Shown: positions 16,903-26,059, counted from the stretch's first letter. The stretch is DNA of 64,000 bases from Comamonas kerstersii (GCF_008801935.1 NZ_VZOT01000002.1:1-64000), one strand, 5' to 3'. The notes: generated from the letters alone by a model not told the origin. Numbers and translations: made by a program.

Positions 16903-17517
16903 TTGAAACTGCTGCACATTGACTCTTCGATCACTGGTAACAACTCCGCTTCGCGCAAGCTGACTCAGCAAATCGTGGAAGCCTGGGTCGCCAAGCACCC
17001 CGACACACAGGTGGAATATCTGGATCTGGTGGTAGATACCCCCAACCACTTCACCATGGCGGCCATGGCTCCCCGCACTGGCCAGACCGAAGGCCTGAGC
17101 GCCGAGCAAGTGGCAGAGAACGCTGTGTCTGAAAAGCTGGTGAGCCAGTTCCTGGCCGCAGACGTGGTCGTGATCGGCGCGCCCTTCTACAACTTCACCA
17201 TTCCTACCCAGCTCAAGGCATGGATTGACCGCATCGCCCAGCCTGGCCGCACCTTCCGCTACACCGCCAACGGCCCTGAAGGCCTGGCCAAGGGCAAGAC
17301 CGTGATCGTGGCCTCCAGCCGCGGCGGCGTCTACTCCACCAGCGAAGCCATGCAGGCGCTGGAGCACCAGGAAAGCTATCTGAAGGTGGTCATGGGCTTC
17401 TTTGGCATTACCGACGTGCGCTTTGTACGCGCCGAAGGTCTGGGCATGGGCCCTGAAGCCGTGGCTGCCGCCTTTGAAAAGGCCGCCAACGATGTAAAGG
17501 CTGTGACTGCTGCCTGA
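16903..17517 (+). CDS. azoR: FMN-dependent NADH:quinone/azo oxidoreductase
   Basis: This 204-residue flavodoxin-like enzyme reduces quinones or azo compounds with NADH. Family features are visible: [20 protein letters not shown] at the N-terminus (phosphate-binding loop SxxxxxSxSR), then the FMN region [29 protein letters not shown] near 97-125, and SSRGGVY. The start is a TTG at 16903, with AGGAG at 16892-16896 seven bases before it; no ATG fits the family N-terminus. It is divergent from a LysR gene that probably controls it, and ends at a good terminator. Confidence 0.93.
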   Translation: MKLLHIDSSITGNNSASRKLTQQIVEAWVAKHPDTQVEYLDLVVDTPNHFTMAAMAPRTGQTEGLSAEQVAENAVSEKLVSQFLAADVVVIGAPFYNFTIPTQLKAWIDRIAQPGRTFRYTANGPEGLAKGKTVIVASSRGGVYSTSEAMQALEHQESYLKVVMGFFGITDVRFVRAEGLGMGPEAVAAAFEKAANDVKAVTAA

Positions 17518-17542
17518 AAACGATCGCGCTCCGCGAATCGCA

Positions 17543-17569
17543 CAACGCCTGCTGATGCAGGCGTTTTTT
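17543..17569 (+). terminator. Rho-independent terminator after azoR
   Basis: AACGCCTGC-TGAT-GCAGGCG followed by six T, 26 bases after the azoR stop. Confidence 0.9.
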
Positions 17570-17647
17570 ATGGCCTGATGGCTTTGCCGCAGGTGCAAAA
17601 TTGCAGCAAAAGCTCCTAAATAAAGAGCACTCAGCGCTTGAATATCA

Positions 17648-18425
17648 ATGACTATGAAGTCATTTCCACCTGAAACCATGGTGCTGTCCGGCAATACCGA
17701 CCGTGAAACGGCTAATGCCATGATGCGCCAAGTGCTGGATAGTAACCCCGGTATTGTCTCTACATGGACGATTTGGGAGCCCAACGGCTTTGATGGCCGT
17801 GATGCCGAATACGCCAACACCCACGCCCACGATGCCACCGGCCGCTTTGTGCCCTACTGGATTCAGGACGGCAAGGGTGGTCACTCCACAGCAGCCATTG
17901 TCGACTACGACAAGGAAAACTATTACCTCCTGCCCAAGCGTACGGGCAAGATCGCCATGCAGTAGCCCTATGTCTACAACTACGGCGGGCGTGAGATTTT
18001 GCAGACAGCGGTGACCGTACCCATCATCGTCAACGGCAAGTTTTTGGGCGTGGCAGGCGTGAGTGTGCCGCTGACCAGTCTGCAGAAGATGGTGGAAGAC
18101 ATTTCCATCTATGAAACCGGCTATGCCAGCCTGATCTCCAACCAGGGCATCTACGTGGGTGACGATGAAGCCAGCGTCCTTGGCAAGCGCCTGGACCAAA
18201 CCGGCCGCTTTGACGCAGCCCTGGGCCAGGAAGTGCTCCACGCAATTCAGAACGGCCAGCCGCGAACAAAGCGCTGGCGTGGTGCAGGTGGGCGAAGCCG
18301 TCACCGAAATGGACCAGGTCATCCAGCAGAATGCAGCACTGGGGGAGGAAATGGCCGCCTCCGCACGCAGCCTGCAGCAGCAGGCTCAGGCGCTGGTCGA
18401 TACTGTGGCCATCTTCAAGTACTGA
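17648..18425 (+). pseudogene. Decayed methyl-accepting chemotaxis protein
   Basis: This is a remnant of a Cache-domain chemoreceptor. Codons from about 17648 read a periplasmic Cache segment (STWTIWEPNGFDGRDAEYAN, later ATGRFVPYW and RKTGK-like PKRTGK). An in-frame TAG at 17963 replaces an expected Glu codon before PYVYNYGG. The frame continues through FLGVAGVSVPLTSLQKMVEDIS to about 18260, then jumps to another frame that holds only the last part of a signalling domain (QSAGVVQVGEAVTEMDQVIQQNAALGEE). The first membrane segment, the second membrane segment, HAMP and most of the signalling domain are missing. At least one nonsense change and one large internal deletion are needed, so it cannot be functional. 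Confidence 0.88.
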
Positions 18426-18451
18426 TCACAGACACTTCAGATAGCGCTTGC

Positions 18452-18488
18452 AAAAAAGCCTTGCAGTACATGCTGCAAGGCTTTTTTT
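18452..18488. terminator. Bidirectional terminator
   Basis: AAAAAAGCCTTGCAG-N6-CTGCAAGGCTTTTTT sits between the chemoreceptor remnant and the convergent YdcF-like gene. Confidence 0.85.
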
Positions 18489-18516
18489 GTGACCGCTTGC
18501 TGGTTGCGGGAGCTGC

Positions 18517-19290
18517 TCAACGCGTCAACGCATAGGCCAGCTGCCCCAGCCATTCGTGCAGCGCCACCTGCCAGCGCAGCAGGCTCTCGGCCATACGGTA
18601 TTCCGTCCATGGCGTGCTCTCGCCCGTGCGAAAGTCCACGGGGTATGGCGTGATCTGGCAGCCCACAGCTTCAAACTCGGGCACGGAGCGCGGCATGTGC
18701 CAGGCCGATGTCACCAGCAGCCAACGTTCGTTGTGGCAGCGCTCACCCAGCGTCTGGGCCACACGCTGCGCGTTTTCGCGGGTGGTGCGCGAGCCTTGCT
18801 CGATATGCACACGCGCCATGTCCAGGCCTTGCTCTCGGTAGAACTGCGTGGCCAACTGGCCTTCGGTCACACCCGTGGTGAGCAGGCGCCCTTCACCACC
18901 GCTGAAGACCAGCTGCAGCTCAGGGTGCGCATGCATCCAGCCGACCGGCACCGTCATACGCTCTACCGACTGGCCCAGCGGCACCTGTCCATGCGCCTGC
19001 CAGCTGGCGGGGTGCTCCAGCGCACCACCCAGCACAATCACGCCAGCATGCTCTGGCACACGTTCAGTCGCAGGTACGGCATAGCGGTTTTCCAGCGGCC
19101 GCAGCAAAGCATCTGGCCCGGCCTGAAAACCCAGCAGCCCCAGCACCACCAGCCCTGCCCACAGCATGCGCCGGGCCAGCCTGGGTTGGCGGCTGAGCAG
19201 CAGCAAGGCCAGCAGCCACCACAAAGCCAGCCAGAACACAGGCTGGGTGATGGCCGACAAGAGTTTGGAAACAACAAACACGGTGCACAC
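18517..19290 (-). CDS. YdcF/ElyC-like DUF218 protein
   Basis: This 257-residue membrane-anchored protein has two N-terminal transmembrane segments (about residues 10-30 and 40-58) and a DUF218 domain: AGVIVLGGALEHP near 82, the FSGGEGRL loop, then SRTTRENAQ, and LLVTSAWHMPRS. Relatives affect envelope carbon or peptidoglycan metabolism, for example ElyC in E. coli, but the reaction is not known. The start is a GTG at 19290 or another GTG three codons later; no ATG is available. Confidence 0.82.
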   Translation of the reverse strand: MCTVFVVSKLLSAITQPVFWLALWWLLALLLLSRQPRLARRMLWAGLVVLGLLGFQAGPDALLRPLENRYAVPATERVPEHAGVIVLGGALEHPASWQAHGQVPLGQSVERMTVPVGWMHAHPELQLVFSGGEGRLLTTGVTEGQLATQFYREQGLDMARVHIEQGSRTTRENAQRVAQTLGERCHNERWLLVTSAWHMPRSVPEFEAVGCQITPYPVDFRTGESTPWTEYRMAESLLRWQVALHEWLGQLAYALTR

Positions 19291-19304
19291 CCTCTATGAA
19301 TACA

Positions 19305-19384
19305 AGAGCAGCTAGCGCTTGATTTCAAAGGATTTCAGATAGTTTTCTATCTAAAAACCAGCAAAATCAAGCGCTAGCCGCTCT
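19305..19384. repeat. Long palindromic AGCGCTTG repeat
   Basis: Arms of about 20 bases, AGAGCAGCTAGCGCTTGATT and AATCAAGCGCTAGCCGCTCT, flank a smaller inner hairpin (TTTCAGATAG...CTATCTAAAAA). It resembles the elements at 44304-44387 and 59564-59643 and lies between pyrE and the YdcF-like gene, where it may also shape transcript ends. Confidence 0.8.
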
Positions 19385-19400
19385 GATTGTGAGAGTGCGA

Positions 19401-20054
19401 TTATTGACCAATGCCGCCGTGGGCCAGCGACCATTTGGCGGGGTTGTGCAAAAAGGCCTGCCACACTGCCAGCTGCTCTACGGAGAACCCGCCGCGCTGG
19501 AAGGCCATGGCCAGTACATCCTGCCAGTTGCACAGCGCATGCACGCACACACCGTGCTGCGCCAGTACGGCGTCTGAGCCAAAGCAGCCGTAGTCAAATA
19601 CGACGAACAGGTCTTCCACCCGCGCACCCTGGCTGCGCAGCGCTTCGATGAAGTTGAGCTTGTACTGCCCGGCCGAAACCATGTCGTCCACCAGCAGCAC
19701 CTTGCCACCTGAGTGCACCACGCCCTCAATCTGGCGGCTGCCCACAGGGCGCTTGCGCACGTACTGCAATGGCATGTCGAGCTTTTCGGCAAACCAGGCC
19801 GCAAAGGCAATACCGCTGGACTCCCCGCCTGCCACAGCAGACAGGCCTTGCAGAGCACCCGCATCGAGCAGGCGCTGCACGCCCTGCTTCATCAGCTCGC
19901 GGCGTATGGTGGGCAGCGAGATCAGACGCGTGGCATCCATGTATACGGGGCTGGCCCAGCCCGAAGGCAGGATAAAAGCAGCATCGGTGCGCACTTCCAC
20001 ACAGCCCGCATCGAGCAGCATGGCTGCTGCGTCATGTCGTAAAGATTGGGTCAT
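19401..20054 (-). CDS. pyrE: Orotate phosphoribosyltransferase-like enzyme
   Basis: This 217-residue type I phosphoribosyltransferase probably joins PRPP to orotate or a related pyrimidine base. The PRPP motif VLLVDDMVSAGQYK is near 120-133, and an OPRT-like loop YVRKRPVGSRQIEG precedes it. The N-terminus FILPSGWASPVYMDATRLIS matches OPRT. It lies directly downstream of an M20 amidohydrolase, 33 bases away, so a salvage or base-degradation role is possible beside, or instead of, de novo synthesis. The start is ATG 20054; a GTG precedes it by one codon. Confidence 0.82.
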   Translation of the reverse strand: MTQSLRHDAAAMLLDAGCVEVRTDAAFILPSGWASPVYMDATRLISLPTIRRELMKQGVQRLLDAGALQGLSAVAGGESSGIAFAAWFAEKLDMPLQYVRKRPVGSRQIEGVVHSGGKVLLVDDMVSAGQYKLNFIEALRSQGARVEDLFVVFDYGCFGSDAVLAQHGVCVHALCNWQDVLAMAFQRGGFSVEQLAVWQAFLHNPAKWSLAHGGIGQ

Positions 20055-20087
20055 CACTTGGTCTTTCTTTGCAGAGATTGCATGGCT

Positions 20088-21347
20088 TTACGCAGTAATT
20101 GCGAGCATGGTGTCCGCTAGCACCTGGGTGCCCAGCATGAAGTCGCTCAGTTCCATGGCTTCATAGGGGTTGTGCGAGCCGTTCTGGTTGCGCACAAACA
20201 CCATGCCAGAAGGCACACCGCCATTAGCAAACAGCGCGGCGTCATGCCCTGCGCCACTGGGGATGCGCTCGTGCGCAATGCCGCGCGTGCGGCAGGCCTT
20301 GGCCATCAGCTCACACAGCAGCGGGTCGGTCACTGCGGGGTCACTGGTCAGGCGGCGGTCCAGCGCAAACTTCACGCCGCGCTCGCGCTCGATCGAGGCC
20401 ATCTCGGCCTGCACCAGCTGGTAGAAAGCTTCCAGCGTGTCGCTGCTCTTGCTACGCACCTCAAAACTGAAATGGGCGTAACCGGGCACGCGCGAAATCG
20501 AGTGCTCTGCCGGGTTGGTCTGCACCACGCCGCAGGTCACCACCAGGTCTGTGCCGCGCTCCAGCAGCGCACGCCAGTGGTTGTCCAGGCGCACGATGAG
20601 GTCCGATACGGCAAACACCGCATCCTTGCGCAGCCAGCGCGGCACCACACCCGAGTGCTGGGCATCGCCAAAGCACTCAATCTTGTTGTGGCGCACATTG
20701 CCGCGAATGCCACTGACCACACCCACGGGAATCTCTCGTGCCACCATGACGGGGCCCTGCTCGATGTGCAGCTCCAGATAGGCACGGATATCGGCAGGGC
20801 TGAACAGCTTTTCCTGACGGCTGATGGCGTCCATGTCCGCACCGCATGCGGCCAGCGCATCACGCAGCGTCACTTCGTCACCACGGCGCTTGAGCGCCAG
20901 ATCTGCCGCCGTGAGCTTGCCCCACAGCGCACCCGAGCCCATATAGGCCTTGCCAAACCAGGCGCTTTCTTCCCCACGAAAGCCAATCACCTTCAGCGGT
21001 GCAGGCAGCGTGACGCCTTCACGCCGGGCCGCCAGCAGCACCAGCAGACCGGCAACCACACCAGCCAGGCCGTCGTAATTACCGCCCTGTGGCACCGAGT
21101 CCAGGTGCGAGCCGCACCAGATCGCAGGGGTGCTGCGTGTGTCAGCAGGGTCGAAATAGATGAAGTTGCCAGCGCGGTCCGTGGTCACATCCAGACCTTC
21201 GCTGCGCACAAATTTTTCCAGATAGGCAGCGCAGGCGTTCTCGCCCTCGCCGTAACTGGCGCGGGTGACACCCACACCATCAAAAGTCAGCGCACGAATG
21301 TCAGCAAACAATTGCTGGGCCAGTGGCTGTAGAGCATGCATTTCCAT
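20088..21347 (-). CDS. M20-family Zn amidohydrolase (N-carbamoyl amino acid hydrolase / allantoate amidohydrolase type)
   Basis: This 419-residue di-metal hydrolase removes carbamoyl or ureido groups from amides. Metal and catalytic motifs are present: GSHLDSVPQGGNYDG near 79-93, GFRGEESAWFG near 127, ELHIEQGP near 192, GAGHDAA near 363 and SHNPYE near 388. Family members act on N-carbamoyl amino acids, beta-ureidopropionate or allantoate, and sequence reading cannot choose between these. It is upstream of a phosphoribosyltransferase in a probable two-gene unit, which suggests pyrimidine or hydantoin nitrogen metabolism. Confidence 0.88.
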   Translation of the reverse strand: MEMHALQPLAQQLFADIRALTFDGVGVTRASYGEGENACAAYLEKFVRSEGLDVTTDRAGNFIYFDPADTRSTPAIWCGSHLDSVPQGGNYDGLAGVVAGLLVLLAARREGVTLPAPLKVIGFRGEESAWFGKAYMGSGALWGKLTAADLALKRRGDEVTLRDALAACGADMDAISRQEKLFSPADIRAYLELHIEQGPVMVAREIPVGVVSGIRGNVRHNKIECFGDAQHSGVVPRWLRKDAVFAVSDLIVRLDNHWRALLERGTDLVVTCGVVQTNPAEHSISRVPGYAHFSFEVRSKSSDTLEAFYQLVQAEMASIERERGVKFALDRRLTSDPAVTDPLLCELMAKACRTRGIAHERIPSGAGHDAALFANGGVPSGMVFVRNQNGSHNPYEAMELSDFMLGTQVLADTMLAITA

Positions 21348-21480
21348 ATCAACATACCTGCATCACATGCCGCGTGCAGGCTTACAGGTTGCTAAGAAAG
21401 CATGCTACTAGCAAAAAATATACGTGTTATCCGCAAATCTCTGCAAAAAATACGCATGAAATCTGGAGCAACAGGAATAC

Positions 21481-22194
21481 TCAAGCCTCCAGGTCAAACA
21501 GCAAAAACTCGGCGGGACTGCTTCCCGTAAATTGCAGCAGCGGCTCCTGGTCCACCAGCAGTGCATCCCCGGCCTGCAGCAGGTGACCTGATACCTCCAG
21601 CTTGCCGTGGATGAGCTGCACATAGGCTTTTCGCCCCGCTGGCAGGACATGGCTGAACTGTACGGCAGCCCCATCTTCTGGCCGCAGCACACTGGCATAG
21701 ATACGGGCATTGGCATGCAGCTGCACCGAGCCCTGCGCCCCGTCAGGCGACGCCACCAGCCGCAGCGTGTTGGTTTTTTCGGCTTCGCTGAAACGCTTTT
21801 GCTCATAGCCAGGCTGCAGCCCTTGGGCACTGGGCAGCAGCCAGATCTGCAGAAAATGCGTCTGCTGGCCCTGGGCATGGTTGTGCTCACTGTGCACCAC
21901 GCCCGTGCCCGCTGTCATGCGCTGCACTTCGCCGGGTGTGATGGTCTGCACATTGCCCATGCTGTCCTCATGCGAGAGTGCACCGTCAATGACGTAGCTG
22001 ACAATTTCCATGTCACGGTGCGGGTGCGCGCCAAAGCCTGCTCCGGGCGCGATGCGGTCTTCATTGATGACGCGCAGATTGCCCCAGCCCATATGACGGG
22101 GGTCGTAGTAGCCAGCAAACGAAAAGCTGTGAAACGAGGTCAGCCAGCCGTGATCGGCAAAACCTCGCTCATGCGATGGGCGGATACGAAACAT
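21481..22194 (-). CDS. Pirin-family bicupin (YhhW-like)
   Basis: This 237-residue protein has two cupin domains. The N-terminal one holds the metal ligands in AHPHRDMEIVSYVIDGALSHEDS and HSEHN. Relatives such as YhhW have quercetin 2,3-dioxygenase activity in vitro, but the natural substrate is unknown. The ATG at 22194 is preceded by GGAGG, settling the start. It is divergent from a LysR gene that probably regulates it. Confidence 0.9.
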   Translation of the reverse strand: MFRIRPSHERGFADHGWLTSFHSFSFAGYYDPRHMGWGNLRVINEDRIAPGAGFGAHPHRDMEIVSYVIDGALSHEDSMGNVQTITPGEVQRMTAGTGVVHSEHNHAQGQQTHFLQIWLLPSAQGLQPGYEQKRFSEAEKTNTLRLVASPDGAQGSVQLHANARIYASVLRPEDGAAVQFSHVLPAGRKAYVQLIHGKLEVSGHLLQAGDALLVDQEPLLQFTGSSPAEFLLFDLEA

Positions 22195-22319
22195 GAACAC
22201 ACCTCCTTGGCAGCAAACACCCCACTGTAAAAGCCCAGCTTTGCCTTCGACACAAAGCCGTTTGATGGCATCATTCAAACTCTTTGAATGGACTTGTCTT
22301 CTTCAGACACATTTCCTGC

Positions 22320-23273
22320 ATGCCCAGTCCTCGTGATGTTTTAACCCCAGACAGCCTTGCCATGCTGCAGGTCATTGCCGATACCGGCAGTTTCGCAGCT
22401 GCTGCACGCCAGCTGCAACTGGTGCCCAGCGCGCTCACCTACCGGGTGCGGCAAATGGAAGAAGCCCTGGATGTGCTGCTGTTTGACCGCAGCACCCGCC
22501 AGGCCCAGCCCACCGAGGCCGGACAGGCCCTGCTGGCCGAAGGTGCACGTCTGCTGCAGGACATTGATGCCGTTGCCAACCGCGTACGCCGTGTAGCCAC
22601 TGGCTGGGAGCCAGAGCTGACCATCGTGGCCGATGCCGTGCTCTCACACAGCACGCTGCTGGATCTGGTCGAAGCCTTTTACGCGCTCAACGCCCCTACG
22701 CGGCTGAAGCTGACCACAGGTACCCTGTCTGGCCCCATGGAATGTCTGATCCAGGGCCGCGCCGACCTGGCGCTGGGCATGACGCCCACCAACACCAGCG
22801 CCGCCGGTCTGCAGGTACAGGACCTGGGCGATGTGCAGTTTGCCTTTGCCGTGGCGCCCTTTCACCCGCTGGCCCAGCATGAAGGCCCGATCACGGATGA
22901 AGTCATGCGCGAACACCGCCTCGTCGTCATCAGCGACTCCGCACAGCGTGAACGCACCTCCATGGGACTGCTGGACGGGCAGGACATCTTCACCGTAGAC
23001 CACATCCAGGCCAAGATCGACGCCCAGGTGCGCGGCCTGGGCTGTGGCTTTCTTTCACAGGCCATGGTCCAGCCCTATGTGGATGCCGGCCTGCTTGTTA
23101 TCAAACCTATAGCGCGCGCGGCACGCAATGTCCGGGTGCGCTACGCCTGGAAAAAAAGCGGTGGCAACGCCCCGGGCAAGGCCCTGCAATGGTGGCTGGA
23201 GCAATTGCAAAGCCCTGTGACCCAGCAGGCCCTGCTGGAGCAGCACCGCTACAGCTGGTTGCCTCAGCGCTGA
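22320..23273 (+). CDS. LysR-family transcriptional regulator divergent from pirin
   Basis: This 317-residue regulator has a helix-turn-helix (DSLAMLQVIADTGSFAAAARQLQLVPSALTYRVRQMEEAL at about residues 12-52) and an effector domain (ELTIVADAVLSHSTLLDLVEAFYAL onward). LysR-pirin divergent pairs are frequent in proteobacteria. The start at ATG 22320 gives MPSPRDVLTPD. The stop codon lies inside an 8-bp microsatellite that separates it from gluQ. Confidence 0.92.
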   Translation: MPSPRDVLTPDSLAMLQVIADTGSFAAAARQLQLVPSALTYRVRQMEEALDVLLFDRSTRQAQPTEAGQALLAEGARLLQDIDAVANRVRRVATGWEPELTIVADAVLSHSTLLDLVEAFYALNAPTRLKLTTGTLSGPMECLIQGRADLALGMTPTNTSAAGLQVQDLGDVQFAFAVAPFHPLAQHEGPITDEVMREHRLVVISDSAQRERTSMGLLDGQDIFTVDHIQAKIDAQVRGLGCGFLSQAMVQPYVDAGLLVIKPIARAARNVRVRYAWKKSGGNAPGKALQWWLEQLQSPVTQQALLEQHRYSWLPQR

Positions 23274-23307
23274 TTCGCTGATTCGCTGATTCGCTGATTC
23301 GCTGATT
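23269..23307. repeat. 8-bp microsatellite, nearly five units
   Basis: GCTGATTC is repeated four times, plus a seventh-base partial unit, directly before gluQ. The first unit includes the stop codon of the LysR gene. Unit length is not a multiple of three, and the tract ends 13 bases before the gluQ ATG, in place of a clear ribosome site. Confidence 0.95.
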
Positions 23308-23320
23308 GTTTCTTCTTCCC

Positions 23321-24292
23321 ATGACAGTTTCATTGCCCTGTCCCTACCGTGGGCGCTTTGCACCTTCGCCCACAGGCCCCTTGCATGCAGGCTCGCTGGT
23401 CGCGGCCCTGGCCAGCTGGCTGGACGCACGTGCCCACCACGGCACCTGGCTGGTGCGCATCGAAGACATTGACCCGCCACGCTGCATGGCAGGGGCCGAC
23501 CAGGTCATCCTGCAGCAGCTCAGCCAGTGCGGCCTGACCCCGGACGAACCGCCAGTCTGGCAATCCCAGCGCCACGCACACTATGCCGACGCGCTGGAGC
23601 AGCTGCGCGCAGCCGGTCTGGCCTATGCCTGTGGCTGCACCCGCAAAGACCTGGAACAGGCCTGGCAGCAGCTAGGCCTGGTGCATGAACGCCATGTGGA
23701 GCGCCCCTACCCCGGCACCTGCCGCGATGGTCTGCACGGCAAACCTGCCCGCAGCTGGCGCTTCGCCCTGCAAAAATATATAGAAAATTGGCCTCTAGCG
23801 CTTGATACACAAGCGCTGACAGCTCCTTTTTTAATAGAACCCAGCCACATGCTGCACTGGCAGGACCGGCGACTGGGCGCCGAGCAGCAGGACCCGACAC
23901 AGGTCGCTGGCGACTTTGTGCTGCAGCGCGCTGATGGCCTGTACGCCTACCAACTGGCCGTGGTGGTGGACGATGGACTGCAAGGCATCACCCACGTGGT
24001 ACGCGGCGAAGACCTGACGGACAACACACCGCGCCAGCTGCTGCTGCAGCATGCGCTGGGTCTGCCACACCCGTGCTACCTGCACACACCGCTGGTGCGC
24101 ATGCCCGATGGCGAAAAGCTTTCCAAACAGCATGGTGCACCTGCCGTGGATGTGAGCGACCCGCTGGCTGCATTGAACACGGCGGCACAGAACTTGCAAC
24201 TGCAGCCCGTAAGCCCTGCAACCACGCTGGCAGACGCACTGCAGCAATGGGTGAACGAATGGCGAGCCACATACAATAGCCGGCGTGACTGA
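23321..24292 (+). CDS. gluQ: Glutamyl-queuosine tRNA(Asp) synthetase
   Basis: This 323-residue enzyme is a truncated glutamyl-tRNA synthetase that adds glutamate to queuosine in tRNA(Asp). The HIGH-type motif is [13 protein letters not shown] at about 13-25, Zn ligands lie in YACGCTRKD and YPGTCRD, and a KLSKQHG motif stands near 266-272. Residues about 151-172 ([20 protein letters not shown]) are encoded by a palindromic repeat and have no counterpart I recognise in the family; they sit just before the conserved DRRLG segment. The start at ATG 23321 gives the family N-terminus. It overlaps trmB by 8 bases if that gene begins at GTG. Confidence 0.92.
   Translation: MTVSLPCPYRGRFAPSPTGPLHAGSLVAALASWLDARAHHGTWLVRIEDIDPPRCMAGADQVILQQLSQCGLTPDEPPVWQSQRHAHYADALEQLRAAGLAYACGCTRKDLEQAWQQLGLVHERHVERPYPGTCRDGLHGKPARSWRFALQKYIENWPLALDTQALTAPFLIEPSHMLHWQDRRLGAEQQDPTQVAGDFVLQRADGLYAYQLAVVVDDGLQGITHVVRGEDLTDNTPRQLLLQHALGLPHPCYLHTPLVRMPDGEKLSKQHGAPAVDVSDPLAALNTAAQNLQLQPVSPATTLADALQQWVNEWRATYNSRRD
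23771..23835 (+). repeat. AGCGCTTG palindromic repeat inside the gluQ reading frame
   Basis: AGCGCTTG-ATACA-CAAGCGCT with A/T-rich flanks is nearly the same as the intergenic copy at 32303-32339 and is translated in frame as part of GluQ. No stop codon arises in the used frame. Confidence 0.8.
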
Positions 24293-25031
24293 GCATCAAA
24301 ACACCACCATGGCTGACACAGCCCCTAACACTGCCGCTGCAGGCCAGGCGCCTGCCGATGTGGCACATCCCCGCACCATTCGCAGTTTCGTGCGCCGCAC
24401 TGGCCGCGTGACCACCGGACAGGCCAAGGCCTTTGAAGAGCTGGGCCCCAAGTTCGTGCTGCCTTACACCGGCCAGCCGCTGGACCCGCAGGCCGCCTTT
24501 GGTCGCCCCGGCAAGCTGATTCTGGAAATCGGTTTTGGCATGGGTGAGGCTACGGCCCACATCGCACGCGTGCGCCCTGATGACAACTTCCTGTGCTGCG
24601 AAGTGCACGAGCCCGGCGTGGGCGCGCTGCTCAAGCGCATTGGCGAGCAGGACATCCACAACATCCGCATCCTGCAGCACGACGCGGTCGAAGTCATTGA
24701 CTTCATGCTGCCCGAGGGCATGCTGGACGGCGTGCACATTTTCTTCCCAGACCCCTGGCACAAGAAAAAGCACAACAAGCGCCGCCTGATCCAGTCGCCA
24801 CTGGTGGCCAAGCTGGCCAGCCGCCTCAAGAGCGGGGGTTACATCCACTGCGCAACCGACTGGGAACCCTACGCCGAACAAATGCTGGAAGTGCTGAGCG
24901 CCGAAGCCCTGCTGACGAACACCGCAGAAGGCTATGCACCCAAGCCGGATTACCGCCCTCTCACCAAGTTTGAGAATCGCGGCCTGAAGCTGGGACATGG
25001 CGTCTGGGATCTGGTGTTCGTCAAACGCTAA
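24285..25031 (+). CDS. trmB: tRNA (guanine-N7-)-methyltransferase
   Basis: This enzyme makes m7G46 in tRNA variable loops using S-adenosylmethionine. The 248-residue protein has the SAM-binding [15 protein letters not shown] near 77-91, [17 protein letters not shown] near 150-167, and the C-terminal [17 protein letters not shown]. The start is either GTG 24285, which overlaps the gluQ stop, or ATG 24309 (MADTAPN); the first residues are poorly conserved, so this is not settled. It is probably co-transcribed with gluQ. Confidence 0.94.
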   Translation: MTEHQNTTMADTAPNTAAAGQAPADVAHPRTIRSFVRRTGRVTTGQAKAFEELGPKFVLPYTGQPLDPQAAFGRPGKLILEIGFGMGEATAHIARVRPDDNFLCCEVHEPGVGALLKRIGEQDIHNIRILQHDAVEVIDFMLPEGMLDGVHIFFPDPWHKKKHNKRRLIQSPLVAKLASRLKSGGYIHCATDWEPYAEQMLEVLSAEALLTNTAEGYAPKPDYRPLTKFENRGLKLGHGVWDLVFVKR

Positions 25032-25069
25032 GCACACCACCCGGGATCGTCCAACTGCCCCGAACATTC

Positions 25070-26059
25070 ATGCGTATTCTGCAAAATCTGGTCCAGATGA
25101 CCGAGCAACGGGATCATCTTCGCCTGGAGCTCTCCGTCCTTTCCACTTTTTTGCAGCTGCCACATATCCAGAATGTTCGGGCGCTGGAGTTGCTCAAGCT
25201 CGAAGACGATTACTGGGTGCGGCCTCGCACCTGGCTGCACAACGACCAGCTGGTCACTGCTGCGCAGGACTTCATGAATGACCCTGCACGCAAGCCGCTG
25301 CAGTCCGTCCCCCATCTGCACGCATGTATCACGCAGCGTGCCCAACAGGCCCAGCAGACGGGCGTTCATGGGCAATACATACTGTGGCTGCCAGTCTGGA
25401 TGCATGAGCCAGTGCATGCCTGCGTCGAAATCATTCGCGCCACCCCTCCCAGCAAGCATGAGCTGGATGTCATTCTGGCCATTTTTACGGTCTACAAGAA
25501 CTACCAGAGCCTGCTGGACTACAGCGAGCGCGATGCACTGACCGGCCTGCTCAACCGCAAGACTTTTGATGAACACCTGATGCGTTTTGCCGCCCAGGTG
25601 CATGACTCAGAGGAACAGCCCTGGCTGGCCGTGATCGACATTGACCACTTCAAGCAGGTCAATGACCGTTTTGGCCATCTGTTTGGTGATGAGGTCCTGA
25701 TTCTGGTGGCCAATCTGCTGCGCACTGCCTTTGGCACACAGCACCGTATCTTCCGCTTTGGTGGCGAAGAGTTTGTGGTACTCATGCCCTCCATGCGCCG
25801 TGAGGCTGCACAGGCAGCACTCGAGGCCTTTCGCGAGACCGTCGCCCGGCATGCATTTCCGCAGGTGGGCTCTGTCACGGTCAGCATTGGCTTTGCCTGC
25901 GCCAAGCTGTGTGCGCCTATTGAAATTCTGGGGCAGGCCGACCAGGCCCTGTACTTTGCCAAAGAGCATGGCCGCAACCGCGTCTGCCAGTACGAGCGGC
26001 TCCATGCCGATGGGCAGCTGCACCACGCACAGATACACGACGACATCGAACTGTTCTGA
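25070..26059 (+). CDS. Cytoplasmic diguanylate cyclase (GGDEF)
   Basis: This 329-residue protein makes cyclic di-GMP from two GTP. An N-terminal sensory region (about 1-150) of no clear family is followed by a GGDEF domain: DALTGLLNRKTFDE at about 159-172, IDIDHFKQVNDRFGH near 192-206, and the catalytic RFGGEEFVV near 230-238. No RxxD inhibitory site is seen at the expected place before GGEEF. No membrane segment is evident. It follows trmB by 38 bases and converges on another GGDEF gene. Confidence 0.92.
   Translation: MRILQNLVQMTEQRDHLRLELSVLSTFLQLPHIQNVRALELLKLEDDYWVRPRTWLHNDQLVTAAQDFMNDPARKPLQSVPHLHACITQRAQQAQQTGVHGQYILWLPVWMHEPVHACVEIIRATPPSKHELDVILAIFTVYKNYQSLLDYSERDALTGLLNRKTFDEHLMRFAAQVHDSEEQPWLAVIDIDHFKQVNDRFGHLFGDEVLILVANLLRTAFGTQHRIFRFGGEEFVVLMPSMRREAAQAALEAFRETVARHAFPQVGSVTVSIGFACAKLCAPIEILGQADQALYFAKEHGRNRVCQYERLHADGQLHHAQIHDDIELF

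Noticed and set aside
23269-23307. Tandem repeat as a CRISPR array
   Set aside because: Units are 8 bases without spacers; it is a microsatellite.
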